Origin: Macrobrachium rosenbergii
Lineage: Eukaryota > Arthropoda > Malacostraca > Decapoda > Palaemonidae
Reading direction: 5' to 3'
DNA: 64,000 nucleotides
Assembly (NCBI RefSeq): GCF_040412425.1
Contig: NC_089753.1
Location: forward strand, 35,457,413-35,521,412
Each line of letters begins with the position of its first letter. The first letter of the stretch is position 1. The translations under genes were made by a program, and so were the position numbers. The notes under the pieces were generated by a model. The model did not search any database. It saw nothing but the letters and a program-made list of their open reading frames with translations, and was not told the origin of the DNA. Shown piece by piece: positions 35,776 to 46,269 of the stretch.

Positions 35776-36183
35776 TTCTTTGTTTTACCGGCTTTGTATG
35801 TCCGTGCGCACTTTTTTCTGTCCGCACTTTTTCTGTCCGCCCTCAGATCTTAAAAATTACTGAGGCTAGAGGGCTGCAAATTGGTACGTTGATCATCCCC
35901 CCTCCAATCGTCAAACATACCAAATTGCAGCCCTCTAACCTCAGTAGTTGCAGCCCTCTAACCTCAGTAGTTTATATTTTATGTAAGGTTAAAGTTAGCC
36001 GTAATCCTTCAGGCAACGATATTTGATAGGCCACCACAGGGTCGTGGTTAAAGTTTCATGGGCCGCGACTCATACAGCATTATACTGAGACCACCGAAAT
36101 ATAGATGTGTTTTCGGTTGCCTTGATTATACGCCGTAGAGGCTGTACAGAAAACTCCATTGCGCCGAAGTTGCGCATTTTTTA
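35776..36183 (+). mobile_element. family D element, copy D4
   Basis: Contains ctgtccgcac motifs, the internal hairpin and the accgagaccacc-type block (here actgagaccaccg). It ends with gctgtacagaaaactccatt and gcgccgaagttgcgca, in which the terminal stem is shortened. A 23-24 bp direct duplication of gcagccctctaacctcagta occurs at about 35923-35971. The extreme 5' end is diverged. It begins about 25 bp after G1. Confidence 0.8.
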
Positions 36184-36597
36184 CTTGTTATTGTTTTAGT
36201 CAGATGGAAGTGGTGTGTTGTGCCAGTGATGTTTTTGGAGAGGGGTATGTTGCATAATTGTATGCTGTGAATGCATCATTACTCGTAAATTTCTGTTTGT
36301 ATATCATTACTTTTATGTTGTAGATGCAGTTTCACTCCATAATGAGACAAATGACTAAATAAAATGTTAGTTATTAATAATTGGTCAATCAAATCAGCGT
36401 CATCTTCAAAACTTATCGTTATTAAAAATTGTATATGGATCACAATGCAGCTGAGAATCTTAAATGTAGAAGCATTCGGCTTGAAGTTCGAGTCAGTGTC
36501 CCATGCCCCAAGAAATAATGCTTTATCGGCATAATGTTTTGTCTCAAAAGTAGCCAAAATTCCTTAGTATCCAAGAGGATAATCTATTTTTATACAC
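36184..36597. other. unannotated sequence
   Basis: No feature recognised. Confidence 0.4.
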
Positions 36598-36905
36598 CCC
36601 CCTACGGGTAGTGCCGTCAGTGCTCCTCATGCGGTGCACTGTAGGCATTACTTAAGGTTCTTTGCAGCGTGCCTTCGGCCCCTAGCTACAACCCCCTTCA
36701 TTCCTTTTACTGCAGCTCCTTTCATATTCTCTTTCTTCCATCTTACTTTCCACCCTCTCCTAACAATTGATTCATTGTGCAACTGCGAGGTTTTTCTCCT
36801 GTTACACCTTTCAAACCTTTTACCGTCAGTTTCCGTTTCAGCGCTGAATGACCTCATAGGTCTCAGTTCTTGGCCTTTGGCCTAAATTCTATATTCAATT
36901 CAATC
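36598..36905 (+). mobile_element. SINE-like family A, copy A5
   Basis: Nearly full length and close to consensus. It starts ccccctacgggtagtgcc and includes gtgctcctcatgcggtgcac, ttaaggttctttgcagcg, ccctctcctaacaattgatt, gcaactgcgaggtttttctc and cagcgctgaatgacctcata, with the tail ttcaattcaatccaat. No convincing target duplication was found. Confidence 0.88.
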
Positions 36906-37207
36906 CAATATTTGTGCACAAGCGCAAGTGGTACATCGCTGTTTTTCGTGGTTCTTTGATGTAGAGGGACGCAGACTGTCATTATAGGTTTTATTTGATT
37001 TTTGGTGACAGCCTGGTAAGAAAGAATGATGACGGGTTGACCAGCAAGTTCATGATGTTCAATGGATGTTAAGATGATGTTCACAAGTGGATGTCACATG
37101 ATGTTCACAAGTAGATGTTGCAATATGTTCGCAATTGGTAATTACATGTAACCAAGAGGCCCATTATAACAATGCCCCAGTTAACATATACAGAATAAGC
37201 TGGTGTT

Positions 37208-37239
<32 letters not shown>

Positions 37240-37438
37240 TAGAATCATTTTAAAGGCCATTACCTTTGGAAGCAATATTCCTCAGACCAGAATGCCTTTA
37301 GAGAATAACAAAGGTTAATGAATGGCCGTCAGTGTTTCCCATCGCCAGAGACAAGATGCCTGAAGAACTGAGCAGGCAGTGGTGCAAATGTAACCATTCC
37401 CACGAAGCTGACGCTGTATCTGACAGTAAGGATAGTGA
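36906..37438. other. unannotated sequence
   Basis: Contains a repeated gatgttcacaagt(g/a)gatgt motif at about 37075-37120 and a short TTA run near 37208. Confidence 0.4.
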
Positions 37439-37466
37439 TGGAGAGAGAGAGAGAGAGAGAGAGAGA
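37439..37466 (+). repeat. (GA)n microsatellite
   Basis: Short GA array of about 28 bp. Confidence 0.95.
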
Positions 37467-37634
37467 TATGTTGGCGATGGTGGTGTAATGATGTGTCCTC
37501 TCTCGAGGTATCGATTTTGGGGACGAAAGGTCTTGGGATCATAACTGGAAGAGGTCAGGGGTCGTCAGGGAGAGGAGCTCTTGAGAAGTCAAAGGTCGGG
37601 CGCGCAGTTCTGTTCTGGCATTTTGAGACTGTTT

Positions 37635-37638
<4 letters not shown>

Positions 37639-37702
<64 letters not shown>

Positions 37703-37763
37703 GTGTAAGTAGGAAAGCAAGTTTTATTTCGTGATTAGTAATTTAAAGTAATTTCTGTATATT

Positions 37764-37835
<72 letters not shown>

Positions 37836-37869
37836 AAGTAGAAAAGGCAGCGGGTTTTATTTCATGTTT

Positions 37870-37940
<71 letters not shown>

Positions 37941-38001
37941 AGTAGAAAAGACAGCAGGTTTTATTTCGTGATTAGTAATTCAAAGTAATTTCTCTATATT
38001 C

Positions 38002-38042
<41 letters not shown>
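37639..38042. repeat. tandem (CT)n + spacer cluster ending in (GA)n
   Basis: CT arrays lie at 37639-37700, 37766-37831 and 37874-37935, and a GA array at 38004-38042. The spacers are homologous: each has aagtag(a/g)aaag followed by ggttttatttc(a/g)tg, and spacers 1 and 3 share gattagtaatt(t/c)aaagtaa. The unit was thus duplicated together with its microsatellite. Spacer 2 is shortened. After spacer 3 the array is GA instead of CT. Confidence 0.93.
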
Positions 38043-38044
<2 letters not shown>

Positions 38045-38523
38045 CAAACCTCGTTTTTCATTTACAAAAAAAAAAAAAAAAAATGAAATATTAGATTCCT
38101 AGCATGCCGTGTCTCGAACAAGACGGTAATTGGATTGCCAGGAAATAATTCTCTTGAACAAAATATATTCCAATATGATAATACAATTACTGAGTAGCGT
38201 CATCTGCTTCGCAATTGTATTTTCATTCCCGTGCGAGTAAGAGATGTATAAATCCAAGAGCGTCAGTATAAAATTCTTTTGTTTTTGTTTTAAAAGATTC
38301 ATTTTTCTTAAGGAATTATATATTATATTTTTGCTTTGCCCTCTTGTAGTTGTTAATGCGTAGCCAGCCAGTGGGTTTAATACCATTGCCCTCAGCACTC
38401 GTTAACTTCTAGGGAAGGATAGATAAGATAAGCATGGTTATCTTTTGAGGGGTCAAAGTACAAGGCGAAAGTGCTGCAGTATACGCTCTCGGAAAACACG
38501 CACTCACTCTCTCTAAATTGTAT

Positions 38524-38531
<8 letters not shown>
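38043..38531. other. unannotated sequence
   Basis: Has an A17 run at 38067-38083. Nothing else is recognised. Confidence 0.4.

Positions 38532-38611
<80 letters not shown>
38532..38611. repeat. (TA)n microsatellite
   Basis: TA array of about 80 bp. Confidence 0.97.
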
Positions 38612-38613
<2 letters not shown>

Positions 38614-39076
38614 ATTATACCAGTAGTGTTTTTGTATTTTACACGTATGTACTTTCATGTTTACATCATTACTCTGATGACAATAAATAGTGCGGTGTTT
38701 ATCTATTCTTTAAAGGTCAGAGTGTGGTGTTGTTGTTGTCAGCAGTTAACTTTTCAAAGGAATGCTTGCGATCATGTGATGTTTCTGGTCGCTTCAGTTG
38801 CCTTGGCACAAAGCTTCATGTATATATATATATATACATATAATATTTATACATCGGGTGTAAGGAGGGATGGAGGGGGGAGAGGTTGTTTGGGTGGAGG
38901 GTGGGGAAAGGCAGAAAAAACTTCGGGACAGTCCGCCTCTTTGTTTACTGGCTGCTGGCATGAGGAAATGGAGTATTTTCCTTATTTACCCGTCGGCCCT
39001 CTTCGACGTTTTCCTACAGTGAAGGAAAATGCAAGGTTGGCAACGAGTTGATATTAAGATGACAAAGAAAAAAAAA
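38612..39076. other. unannotated sequence
   Basis: Contains a G-rich stretch near 38865-38910. The open frame crossing the TA array has no recognised domain. Confidence 0.35.
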
Positions 39077-39303
39077 GTATACCTTAGTTTAACCAGACCA
39101 CTGAGCTGATTAACAGCTTTCCTAGGGCTGGCCCGAAGGATTAGACTTATTTTACGTGGCTAAGAACCAATTGGTTACTTAGTAACGGGACCTACAGCTT
39201 ATTGTGGAATTCGAACCACATTATAGCGAGAAATGAATTTCTGTCACCAGAAATAAATTCCTCTTATTCTTCATTGGCCGCTCGGAGATTCGAACTCCGG
39301 CCA
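39077..39303 (-). mobile_element. tRNA-headed SINE family B, copy B5 (reverse, head-truncated)
   Basis: The + strand reads gtataccttagtttaacc, agaccactgagctgattaac, ccgaaggattagacttattt and ggctaagaaccaattggtta, then gaatttctgtcaccagaaat and ggagattcgaactccggcc (B-box region). The outer 5' part of the tRNA-like head is absent, consistent with 5' truncation at insertion. Confidence 0.88.
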
Positions 39304-40797
39304 AAGAAAACCAGGGTTTTCCTTATAGTAGCTTTGGGGACTTGCGGTACCAGTTCATAGTGAAGATTCGAAATGAGGCTCTTATGAAAGTGGAGGGTTG
39401 TGGTATCCGCTAGTTCCCCCGTTCTTGATAATGGAAATGGTCGACGATCTTCCGATTTATTCTAAAGTTCTATATACTACCAGAATTCCGATTGCGGTTT
39501 ATACTGTAGCCTTTTGTCTGAAGACCGGAAATAACATTTTCTTATCTCGTGGTGTGTGGTTTTCACAGGATGGTCCTGTCCAAAATACTTGGGAAATACA
39601 GATGGCCCTTTTGTATCGTTCTTAGTGCAAAGGTTCAAAGACCGAATAAAAATGTATTTGTAAGGCTGGGAAAACCATTTGAATCCAGTTTTTTTTTTTT
39701 TTTTTTTTTTTGGTGCTGGAGGAAAATACACCACTTGTGACACATTTTACGTGCGAGCTCATTACTGCTTACAAAAATACCGAACGGTATGTGCAAAGAT
39801 GCTGCATGCAAATTACTTTGAGATTGCAAGCGCTCTTGGGCTTGGTTAGTTCCTTAATTAAAAAGAGGAATTGCAACCTGACGTCAGGACCTCACACCCT
39901 TCCATTACCAAGTGATGGAACATAGACATCATGCTAGGCGTCCGATGTAAGGGCCACTGGGTCAAGTTGAACAGCAGAATCAGAGAGAGAGAGAGAGAGA
40001 GAACCACTTAGTAGAGACAAGTACAAGACAAGTACAGTACTAGATTCTCCGCGCGCCTCCCTTGACAGTAACTAAGTCTTATCTTAATCCTTCCTGTTCA
40101 CCAACGCTCGTCTCCGTTTCAGTGCCCGTTTCAACATAGTCTGCACGCTCTGGTAATGCCCCGTGGCTTGCAGAATGCCCAGTGGCTTGCAGAATGCCCA
40201 GAATGTGTGCCCCACCAGTGGTAGATTTAACGGCCGTTGTATTGTAGCCTGTTGGCATACGCTCGGGACAGTCACGAGATTATCTGGTTTTATGGCATAG
40301 TTTCCGTTTGTCTCCCTCCAGTGTGTTTATTTGGTGTTTCTGCGATTCAGCTTTGCTGTTCACTTCATCTTTTTGGGGGGCTAATATTATTTGTCACGTG
40401 CCATCATTATTATGGGTATTTTAGTTGCTATGTTCAACCTTTCGATTCTGTGGAAGCTTGATCTGCAGAGGATGAACCTTTTAAGACAGCCACTTAAGTG
40501 TTATTGTCGCTGATGGTTAAATAATACAAATCTGTTGAGGAAAAGACCAGTGTAAAAGGAAAATCAAAGACACCTGCAAATTAGCTCGAGACAGGACTCC
40601 GTTACAGAGGCTGATCCCAGCTTTCTTTAGCTGTTTACCTTGATTTAGAAGCTGTTCATTTCGGACATGCGGCTGCCTCGCCGGATTCCTCGGTGCTTCT
40701 AGAATGTGTCTTCGTGTGCTTTCTTCACTTTCCTCTTTTGATGGTCTTGTTTAAATGTTTATTCGCTTGGGATGCCTTTTGGTACTTGCAGAGCTTT

Positions 40798-40799
<2 letters not shown>
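39304..40799. other. unannotated sequence, ~1.5 kb
   Basis: Includes a T23 run near 39689-39711, a 22-bp GA run at 39980-40001 and a short direct repeat (gtggcttgcagaatgccca, ~40163-40200). No gene recognised. Confidence 0.4.

Positions 40800-40860
<61 letters not shown>
40800..40860 (+). repeat. (CT)n microsatellite
   Basis: Perfect CT array of about 61 bp, immediately followed by a tRNA-like sequence. Confidence 0.97.
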
Positions 40861-40861
<1 letters not shown>

Positions 40862-41030
40862 CTGGTCTCTTGGCAAAGTGGTAGCACGCACCATGTGACC
40901 GACTAGCGTTCGAATGCTGAACCGGACGAGGGCAAGATGATGTGGGTACGTTCCTTAAACTCCAGTGTGGACCAAAACACTGAATTATTTAACTAGTTGT
41001 AAGTCGACTGTTATGAACAACACTGAAGTA
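40861..41030 (+). mobile_element. possible tRNA-derived SINE
   Basis: The string ttggcaaagtggtagcacgc (from 40870) fits the tRNA A box, and gcgttcgaatgctgaa (from 40906) fits the B box with normal spacing. No cloverleaf with a proper acceptor stem closes, and a non-tRNA body follows. This suggests a SINE head rather than a tRNA gene. It is a single copy in the window, so its 3' end is a guess. Confidence 0.5.
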
Positions 41031-42380
41031 TATTTTAGAGAGAGAAAGAGAGAGAGAGGCATACATTGGAATGAGCTTTTATTCCCAGGTCCAAGTGTAG
41101 ACTTTCAAACGGAAGGTCCTCGATAAGGTAATCCTCACTCTTCTAGGGCGAAACCATTCGCCAGAAATTCACATATTTTCTTGAGTTGCAACTGGCAGCT
41201 TTTGAACAGAGCCTTTTCATATTTAAATTTGAAATTATAATTTTTTGGGGGGAGGCATTTGTGCTAATTTGAAGCTACTGCATGTTTAGGGTATTTTATG
41301 GCGATCTGAGTTGCTTAAGAGTCTTTTATAATGCTTGACATTTTCAGTGAGATATGTACTGCGTAGTGTTTAGAATTTAAGCTACTTTGCATATTTGATA
41401 TAAAATTTTTAAAGTGCTGAACGTTGAGAAGATTCCACTGTGGGTGGCGTTTTAATTTTATGTTCTACGTCGTTTTCTTGTTACTTTGTCCCTTGAGAAA
41501 TTCATTTTACAGTTTAATTCTAAGTTTTCTTTTCAAACAACTGTCATCGCAAATTTACCCGTTTGCCGTGATTTTTGGTTTTTCAAAGTTGAATTTTATT
41601 TAGTGTGGCCACTTTATGGCCTTGTGTTCTTTATGTAGCGACCTTTGTTGTGCCGAGTTTAATTCCATTTTATTCCATTTTCCGTTCTCCTTTTCCATCG
41701 TGTGACACTCGACCTTCAGTTTTGTAAGCTACGCCTTTGACATTTTTCGCCAGTGGCCTTCTCTGATCGAAATTTTTGTTTTCCCCTTCATTTGCCATAT
41801 TTTTTCATCTAGTGGTTTTCACTGCAGCATTTTGTACCTTTTATTTATTCCTTTCTTTCATGTTTCTTTTCTTATTTCTTTTCTTGCGCCGAGGTTTTAT
41901 GGCTTTCATCAAGACGGGTTCCGTTGTCGTGCATTTACCTGATATTCAGTGCATCTTAGCTCTGCTGAAGACTCAAGTTTTTACGAAGAGATGGTCACCA
42001 GTCAGAAAAACAAAACGCCGGTAGAATCTGCGAAAGGAAAACGTTGACCTGGAAACCAGCTGGAAAAGAACGATAGCAAAGGAATTGGCCATATTGTCGC
42101 ATGGAAGAAAGTGAACGACAAAACCTGAAGCAGTAGCAAAGCTGGGACCGTGGAATATTTTCGTATGGTTTTGTAAGTTCTTCCTACATGAACTGCATTC
42201 CTAGATCTCTCAGTTGGCCTGGAAGATGTGACCAGCAACAAGCAGATGTATAACAACACCGCAGTGTGAGTGTGTCGTCAGTTACCTGTTTGCAAGATTT
42301 TTTCATGTTCGAATTCCAAAACATCACTGCCATCTGACTAAAACAGTAAAACGAAGAGGAATCGTAAACTATTAATCAGC
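41031..42380. other. unannotated AT-rich sequence
   Basis: No repeat or exon recognised in about 1.35 kb. Confidence 0.4.
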
Positions 42381-42575
42381 GTATGCATTATCCTAAACCG
42401 AATATCTCGTCACTGACTGCACTAACTTGAAATGGCACTTGCTAAACGTACCCATATCAAGATGATCGCAAAACTTTGCCCCTTGTTTTGCCCCATTCTG
42501 AGAAAACAGGCTTCAGAGATTTTGGTATTATTCGGAGCTTCTGAGAAAATTGAGGAAATTTGGTTGGAAAATGCG
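42381..42575 (-). repeat. unclassified interspersed repeat family G, copy G2 (reverse)
   Basis: The reverse complement of this segment aligns with 35546-35751 over its full length (from cgcattttccaaccaaattt to ggtttaggataatgcatac). The flanks do not align, so these are two independent insertions or an old dispersed duplication. Confidence 0.75.
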
Positions 42576-42994
42576 AAAGAACAACCAGTAGTAAAGTAAC
42601 AGCAACAACAGGAACCTGTTATATGGGTACTCATGTGTCAACTCTTACGAAAATTAATAATCAGATTTCCCTCATTTCTGACGACGACCAATATTATTGT
42701 CTTTGAAAACATTTCTCGCATGGTATTTTCGTCGTCATTCGCAGCTTTTCCCCTGCCCGTTGCCGGGAAATGTTTCCCCCGAGGAGCGGAGAAGAAAAAG
42801 GCAGGGGCAGCAGCCAGGAGGAGGAGGAGGAGGAGGCGCCTGCAGTTGGGAAACGACGCAGGCGAAGGTGACGAAGGTGTCGCGCGCCCGTACATTGTTT
42901 GAGCAAGGACGTGACCCAGACTTTGGCACCGCGATGCCATTGTGGTTTTCGCCTGCCTCCCCACGACGAGGCAAGGCAAGGCACGGCAGAGCAA

Positions 42995-42997
<3 letters not shown>
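42576..42997. other. locally GC-rich unannotated sequence
   Basis: The 42755-42990 stretch is CpG-rich with a GAG/GGA trinucleotide run. Open frames exist in several registers on both strands, as expected from high GC. An exon cannot be excluded, but no domain or splice context is recognised. Confidence 0.35.
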
Positions 42998-43053
<56 letters not shown>

Positions 43054-43093
43054 GGGAAGACTCTTGACTAATAAATAATCAAATTTTATTATT

Positions 43094-43167
<74 letters not shown>

Positions 43168-43205
43168 GGAAAGACTTGACTAGTAAATAATCAAATTTTA
43201 TTATT

Positions 43206-43277
<72 letters not shown>

Positions 43278-43315
43278 GGAAAGACTTGACTAGTAAATAA
43301 TCAAATTTTATTATT

Positions 43316-43381
<66 letters not shown>

Positions 43382-43419
43382 GGAAAGACTTGACTAGTAA
43401 ATAATCAAATTTTATTATT

Positions 43420-43496
<77 letters not shown>
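42998..43496 (+). repeat. tandem (CT)n + 41-45 bp spacer cluster (5 arrays, 4 spacers)
   Basis: CT arrays lie at about 42998-43052, 43097-43166, 43207-43276, 43317-43380 and 43421-43496. The four spacers are almost identical (agg(a/g)aagac then tgact, aataatcaaattttattatt); the last three match exactly by eye and the first differs slightly. The unit is a microsatellite plus its flank, amplified in tandem with a period of about 104-115 bp. Confidence 0.97.
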
Positions 43497-43498
<2 letters not shown>

Positions 43499-44156
43499 GA
43501 TGCCCCACGATCTGATAATGTCACCTCGCCCTCTAGCCTACATCATCATCATCATCATCATCATCACCACCACCTCCACCACCATCGTGTGGCATCTCTA
43601 TTTTCCCCATCAACAGGTGGTTTTATGAGGAGGGAAGTTCCCTCCCTTCCTCCCTCCCTCCCTCCCTCGCCCCCTCATCTTAGACTCGAAACTCCTCTCA
43701 CTTCCCCCTCCATTTTTTTTTTATTGAAGCAGTTGCATTTCTTGCTTTGTGTTGTATGTGGAGTATAGCATTAGGAAAGACATGGTTTTAACGGTGTTTG
43801 GACTCATAAAAAGCGTGTGGGAAATGCATTAAAATTATCTTTGCTCGTAACTGCAAGGTAATTTATTTAGTCAGTAATTAAGGTTGCCCTAGTCCTTTAA
43901 TTAGAACATTGTTTCCTCCCGACGTTTCACTCTCTATACGCTTCTGACCACATTTCATGGAAACTGAAATGACTTTATATAGTTTGAAAACCAGTCAAGA
44001 ATTAAGTTTTCTCCCTCAGATATATTCGAAGATGAAAATCTGTGTTGATTTTTTTTCTCGTCCTTATTGGATTCGGGAAGATTTCGTAGACATTTTTTGA
44101 GGTCATCGTGTTTTCCGTTAAATCAGTGTTAACATGTAAATTTTGTCATAAATATA
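43497..44156. other. unannotated sequence
   Basis: Starts with a CAT/CAC trinucleotide run (43541-43580) and a CCT-rich patch (43640-43670). Otherwise AT-rich with nothing recognised. Confidence 0.4.
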
Positions 44157-44348
44157 CGGTTCTTTGCGGAGTCCCTTCGGCCCCAAGCTGCAACCCCTTT
44201 CGTTCTTTTTATTATACTTCCGTTCATATTCTCTTCTTTCATCTTGCTTTCCACCCTCTGCTACAGATTGAATAAACATTATTTCTAACGCTGAATGACC
44301 TTGTAGGTCCCAGCGCCTGGCTTTTGACCTGAATTGTATTCTCCGTTT
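44157..44348 (+). mobile_element. SINE-like family A, copy A6 (5'-truncated, internally deleted)
   Basis: Begins at ggttctttgcggagtccctt, lacking the head, and lacks the gcgaggttttcctcc to tcaaacc block. It ends gctgaatgaccttgtaggtc and gacctgaattgtattc, followed within a few bases by a short CT run. Confidence 0.8.
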
Positions 44349-44491
44349 CTCTCTCTCTCTCGTGCCAGGTGCTATTTTTGTCTGAATTCCTAATAATCCT
44401 AACTTCCGTCCCAAGCTATTCCATTGGTACTCCCTGTGTGTCATATGCAGAAGCTCCTACCTGGTGGTCAGTAGGCTGTAGTGAGTCGCAG

Positions 44492-44493
<2 letters not shown>

Positions 44494-44531
<38 letters not shown>
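44494..44531 (+). repeat. (GA)n microsatellite
   Basis: GA array of about 38 bp. Confidence 0.95.
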
Positions 44532-44533
<2 letters not shown>

Positions 44534-44830
44534 GAAACCAATTATCTCGTATTCTCTCCAGGACAGCTGTGTGAATCATTGACGGCTTCGCCCTCGACCA
44601 AGTTCCATTTTAAATCGCGGGGCATAAATGCAGCATTATATACATGCGAGCTGGCAGACTCGCATTAGATCTGCAGATCATTACGCATGAAGAAGGTGGA
44701 ACGTCAGAATTGCTGAATATATACTTGTAGGTTTAATGTGGTCCATTCTCATACCACCCCCCCCCCCGTGACTTGTAGTTTTAAATAGTCGGAAAACTCG
44801 AAATATTTCGTGTTCCCCTGTATTTAAAGT

Positions 44831-44831
<1 letters not shown>

Positions 44832-44902
<71 letters not shown>
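44832..44902 (+). repeat. (CT)n microsatellite 5' of SINE A7
   Basis: Perfect CT array of about 71 bp ending directly at the 5' end of family A copy A7. Confidence 0.97.
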
Positions 44903-44906
<4 letters not shown>

Positions 44907-45162
44907 GGGGGGGGGGATAGTGCCATCAGTGCACCGCCGCATGTGGTGCACTGTAGGCATTACTGCAGGTTCTTTGCAGCGTTCCTTCGGTCCCTAGCTC
45001 CATCCTCTTTCATTCCTTTTACTGTACCTCCTTTCATATTCTCTTCCATATGACTCTCCACCCTCTCACAATTGCTTCATTTTGCAACAGCGAAGTTTTC
45101 CTCCTGTTACACCTTTCAAACCGCATAGGTCCCAGCGCTTGGCCTTTTTACTTAATTCTATA

Positions 45163-45165
<3 letters not shown>
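44903..45165 (+). mobile_element. SINE-like family A, copy A7, sandwiched between two (CT)n arrays
   Basis: The head (cgtgggggg, gatagtgccatcagtgcacc, atgtggtgcactgtaggc) starts at the end of one CT array. The 3' end (cttggcctttttacttaatt, ctatattc) runs straight into the next. The block between cctttcaaacc and cataggtcccag is deleted. Either the SINE inserted into a CT array or the second array grew from its tail. Confidence 0.85.

Positions 45166-45237
<72 letters not shown>
45166..45237 (+). repeat. (CT)n microsatellite 3' of SINE A7
   Basis: Perfect CT array of about 72 bp beginning at the SINE tail. Confidence 0.97.
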
Positions 45238-45239
<2 letters not shown>

Positions 45240-45300
45240 ACCCATTGACATTTCGACACCTTTGAAGTCGAAGCTAAGTAAGAGTGGTAATGGAACATAT

Positions 45301-45461
45301 GACCGCAAGTTTGTGTACATCCGACGAACATGGGAGAATTAGGCGAGTATATCCGGAGAGATCAGTTGGTTATTGACGTTTCCGACCGCAAGTTGCTTGT
45401 GTACATACGATGAACATGGGAAAATAATGACGGTATTTCAGGAGAGATCAGGTGGCTGCTG
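45301..45461 (+). repeat. two-copy tandem duplication, period ~82 bp
   Basis: Units 45301-45376 and 45383-45461 share gaccgcaagtt, ttgtgtacat, gaacatggga and ggagagatcag(t/g)tgg(t/c)t with about 80% similarity. Confidence 0.85.
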
Positions 45462-45565
45462 AGAAGCCGTCTGAGTGTGGGCGGTAAGTGGTCTCGACTC
45501 CCCGGGAACAAAAAATGAGGGTCTAATTGAGGTCTAGGGAATTACAAGACTTGGATCCATATCTT

Positions 45566-45883
45566 CCTGTCTCCGAAGGGAGTTTAGTGCCTTCAGTGCG
45601 CCTCATGCGGTGCACTTTAGGCACTCCTGAAGTTCTTTGCAGCCGTCCCTTCGGCCCCTAGCTGCAGCCCCTTTCTTTCCTTTTTACCGTACCTCCGTTC
45701 ATATTCTCTTTCATCCATCTTACTTTCCGTCCTCGTCTACCAGTTGTTTCACAGTGCAAAGGCCAGGTTTTCCTCCTGTTATACCTGTCAAACCTTTCTG
45801 CTCACAATTTTCCTTTCAGCGCTGAGTGGCCTCATCAAGTCCCAGCACTTGACCTTTGCCCAAAGTTCTATATTCCATTCCAT
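45566..45883 (+). mobile_element. SINE-like family A, copy A8 (with TSD)
   Basis: Full-length copy from the ccgaagggagtttagtgcc head to the (attcc)n tail. The flanking direct repeat tccatatctt lies at 45556-45565 and 45884-45893. Confidence 0.87.
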
Positions 45884-45893
45884 TCCATATCTT

Positions 45894-46197
45894 GCAGGGG
45901 GGGGGATAGAAAAAAAATTTTTCCATATGGTAATGGTGCCCTAACGCTGCAGTAGAACATGTCATCAACACGTCGGTAACATATAGATTGCTTATCACAG
46001 ACAGGTTGAAAACATGGTCGTAGGGTGTATAGTGGAGAACAAGCTTTAGGCAAATGCTGGCTAATCGTTTGGACCTCTAGTTAGAACTACCGATAAGTTG
46101 TTGACTTGTATATAACGTGTTTGTGATGTGTGCGCGATAAGTTTGCGACGTGTTGTAGACATTTTCCTTGTAATGTGGACGCGCCGTAAGATGTATT

Positions 46198-46199
<2 letters not shown>
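45894..46199. other. unannotated sequence
   Basis: No feature recognised. Confidence 0.4.

Positions 46200-46265
<66 letters not shown>
46200..46265 (+). repeat. (CT)n microsatellite
   Basis: Perfect CT array of about 66 bp. Confidence 0.97.

Positions 46266-46269
<4 letters not shown>

Noticed and set aside
42633..43071. Possible exon in the GC-rich stretch with overlapping frames of 80-120 residues
   Set aside because: Frames exist in at least five registers, none with a recognisable domain; high GC alone explains them.
43053..43420. CRISPR-like regular alternation of repeat and spacer
   Set aside because: Here the spacers are identical and the repeats are CT microsatellites; it is a eukaryotic tandem duplication, not a CRISPR array.
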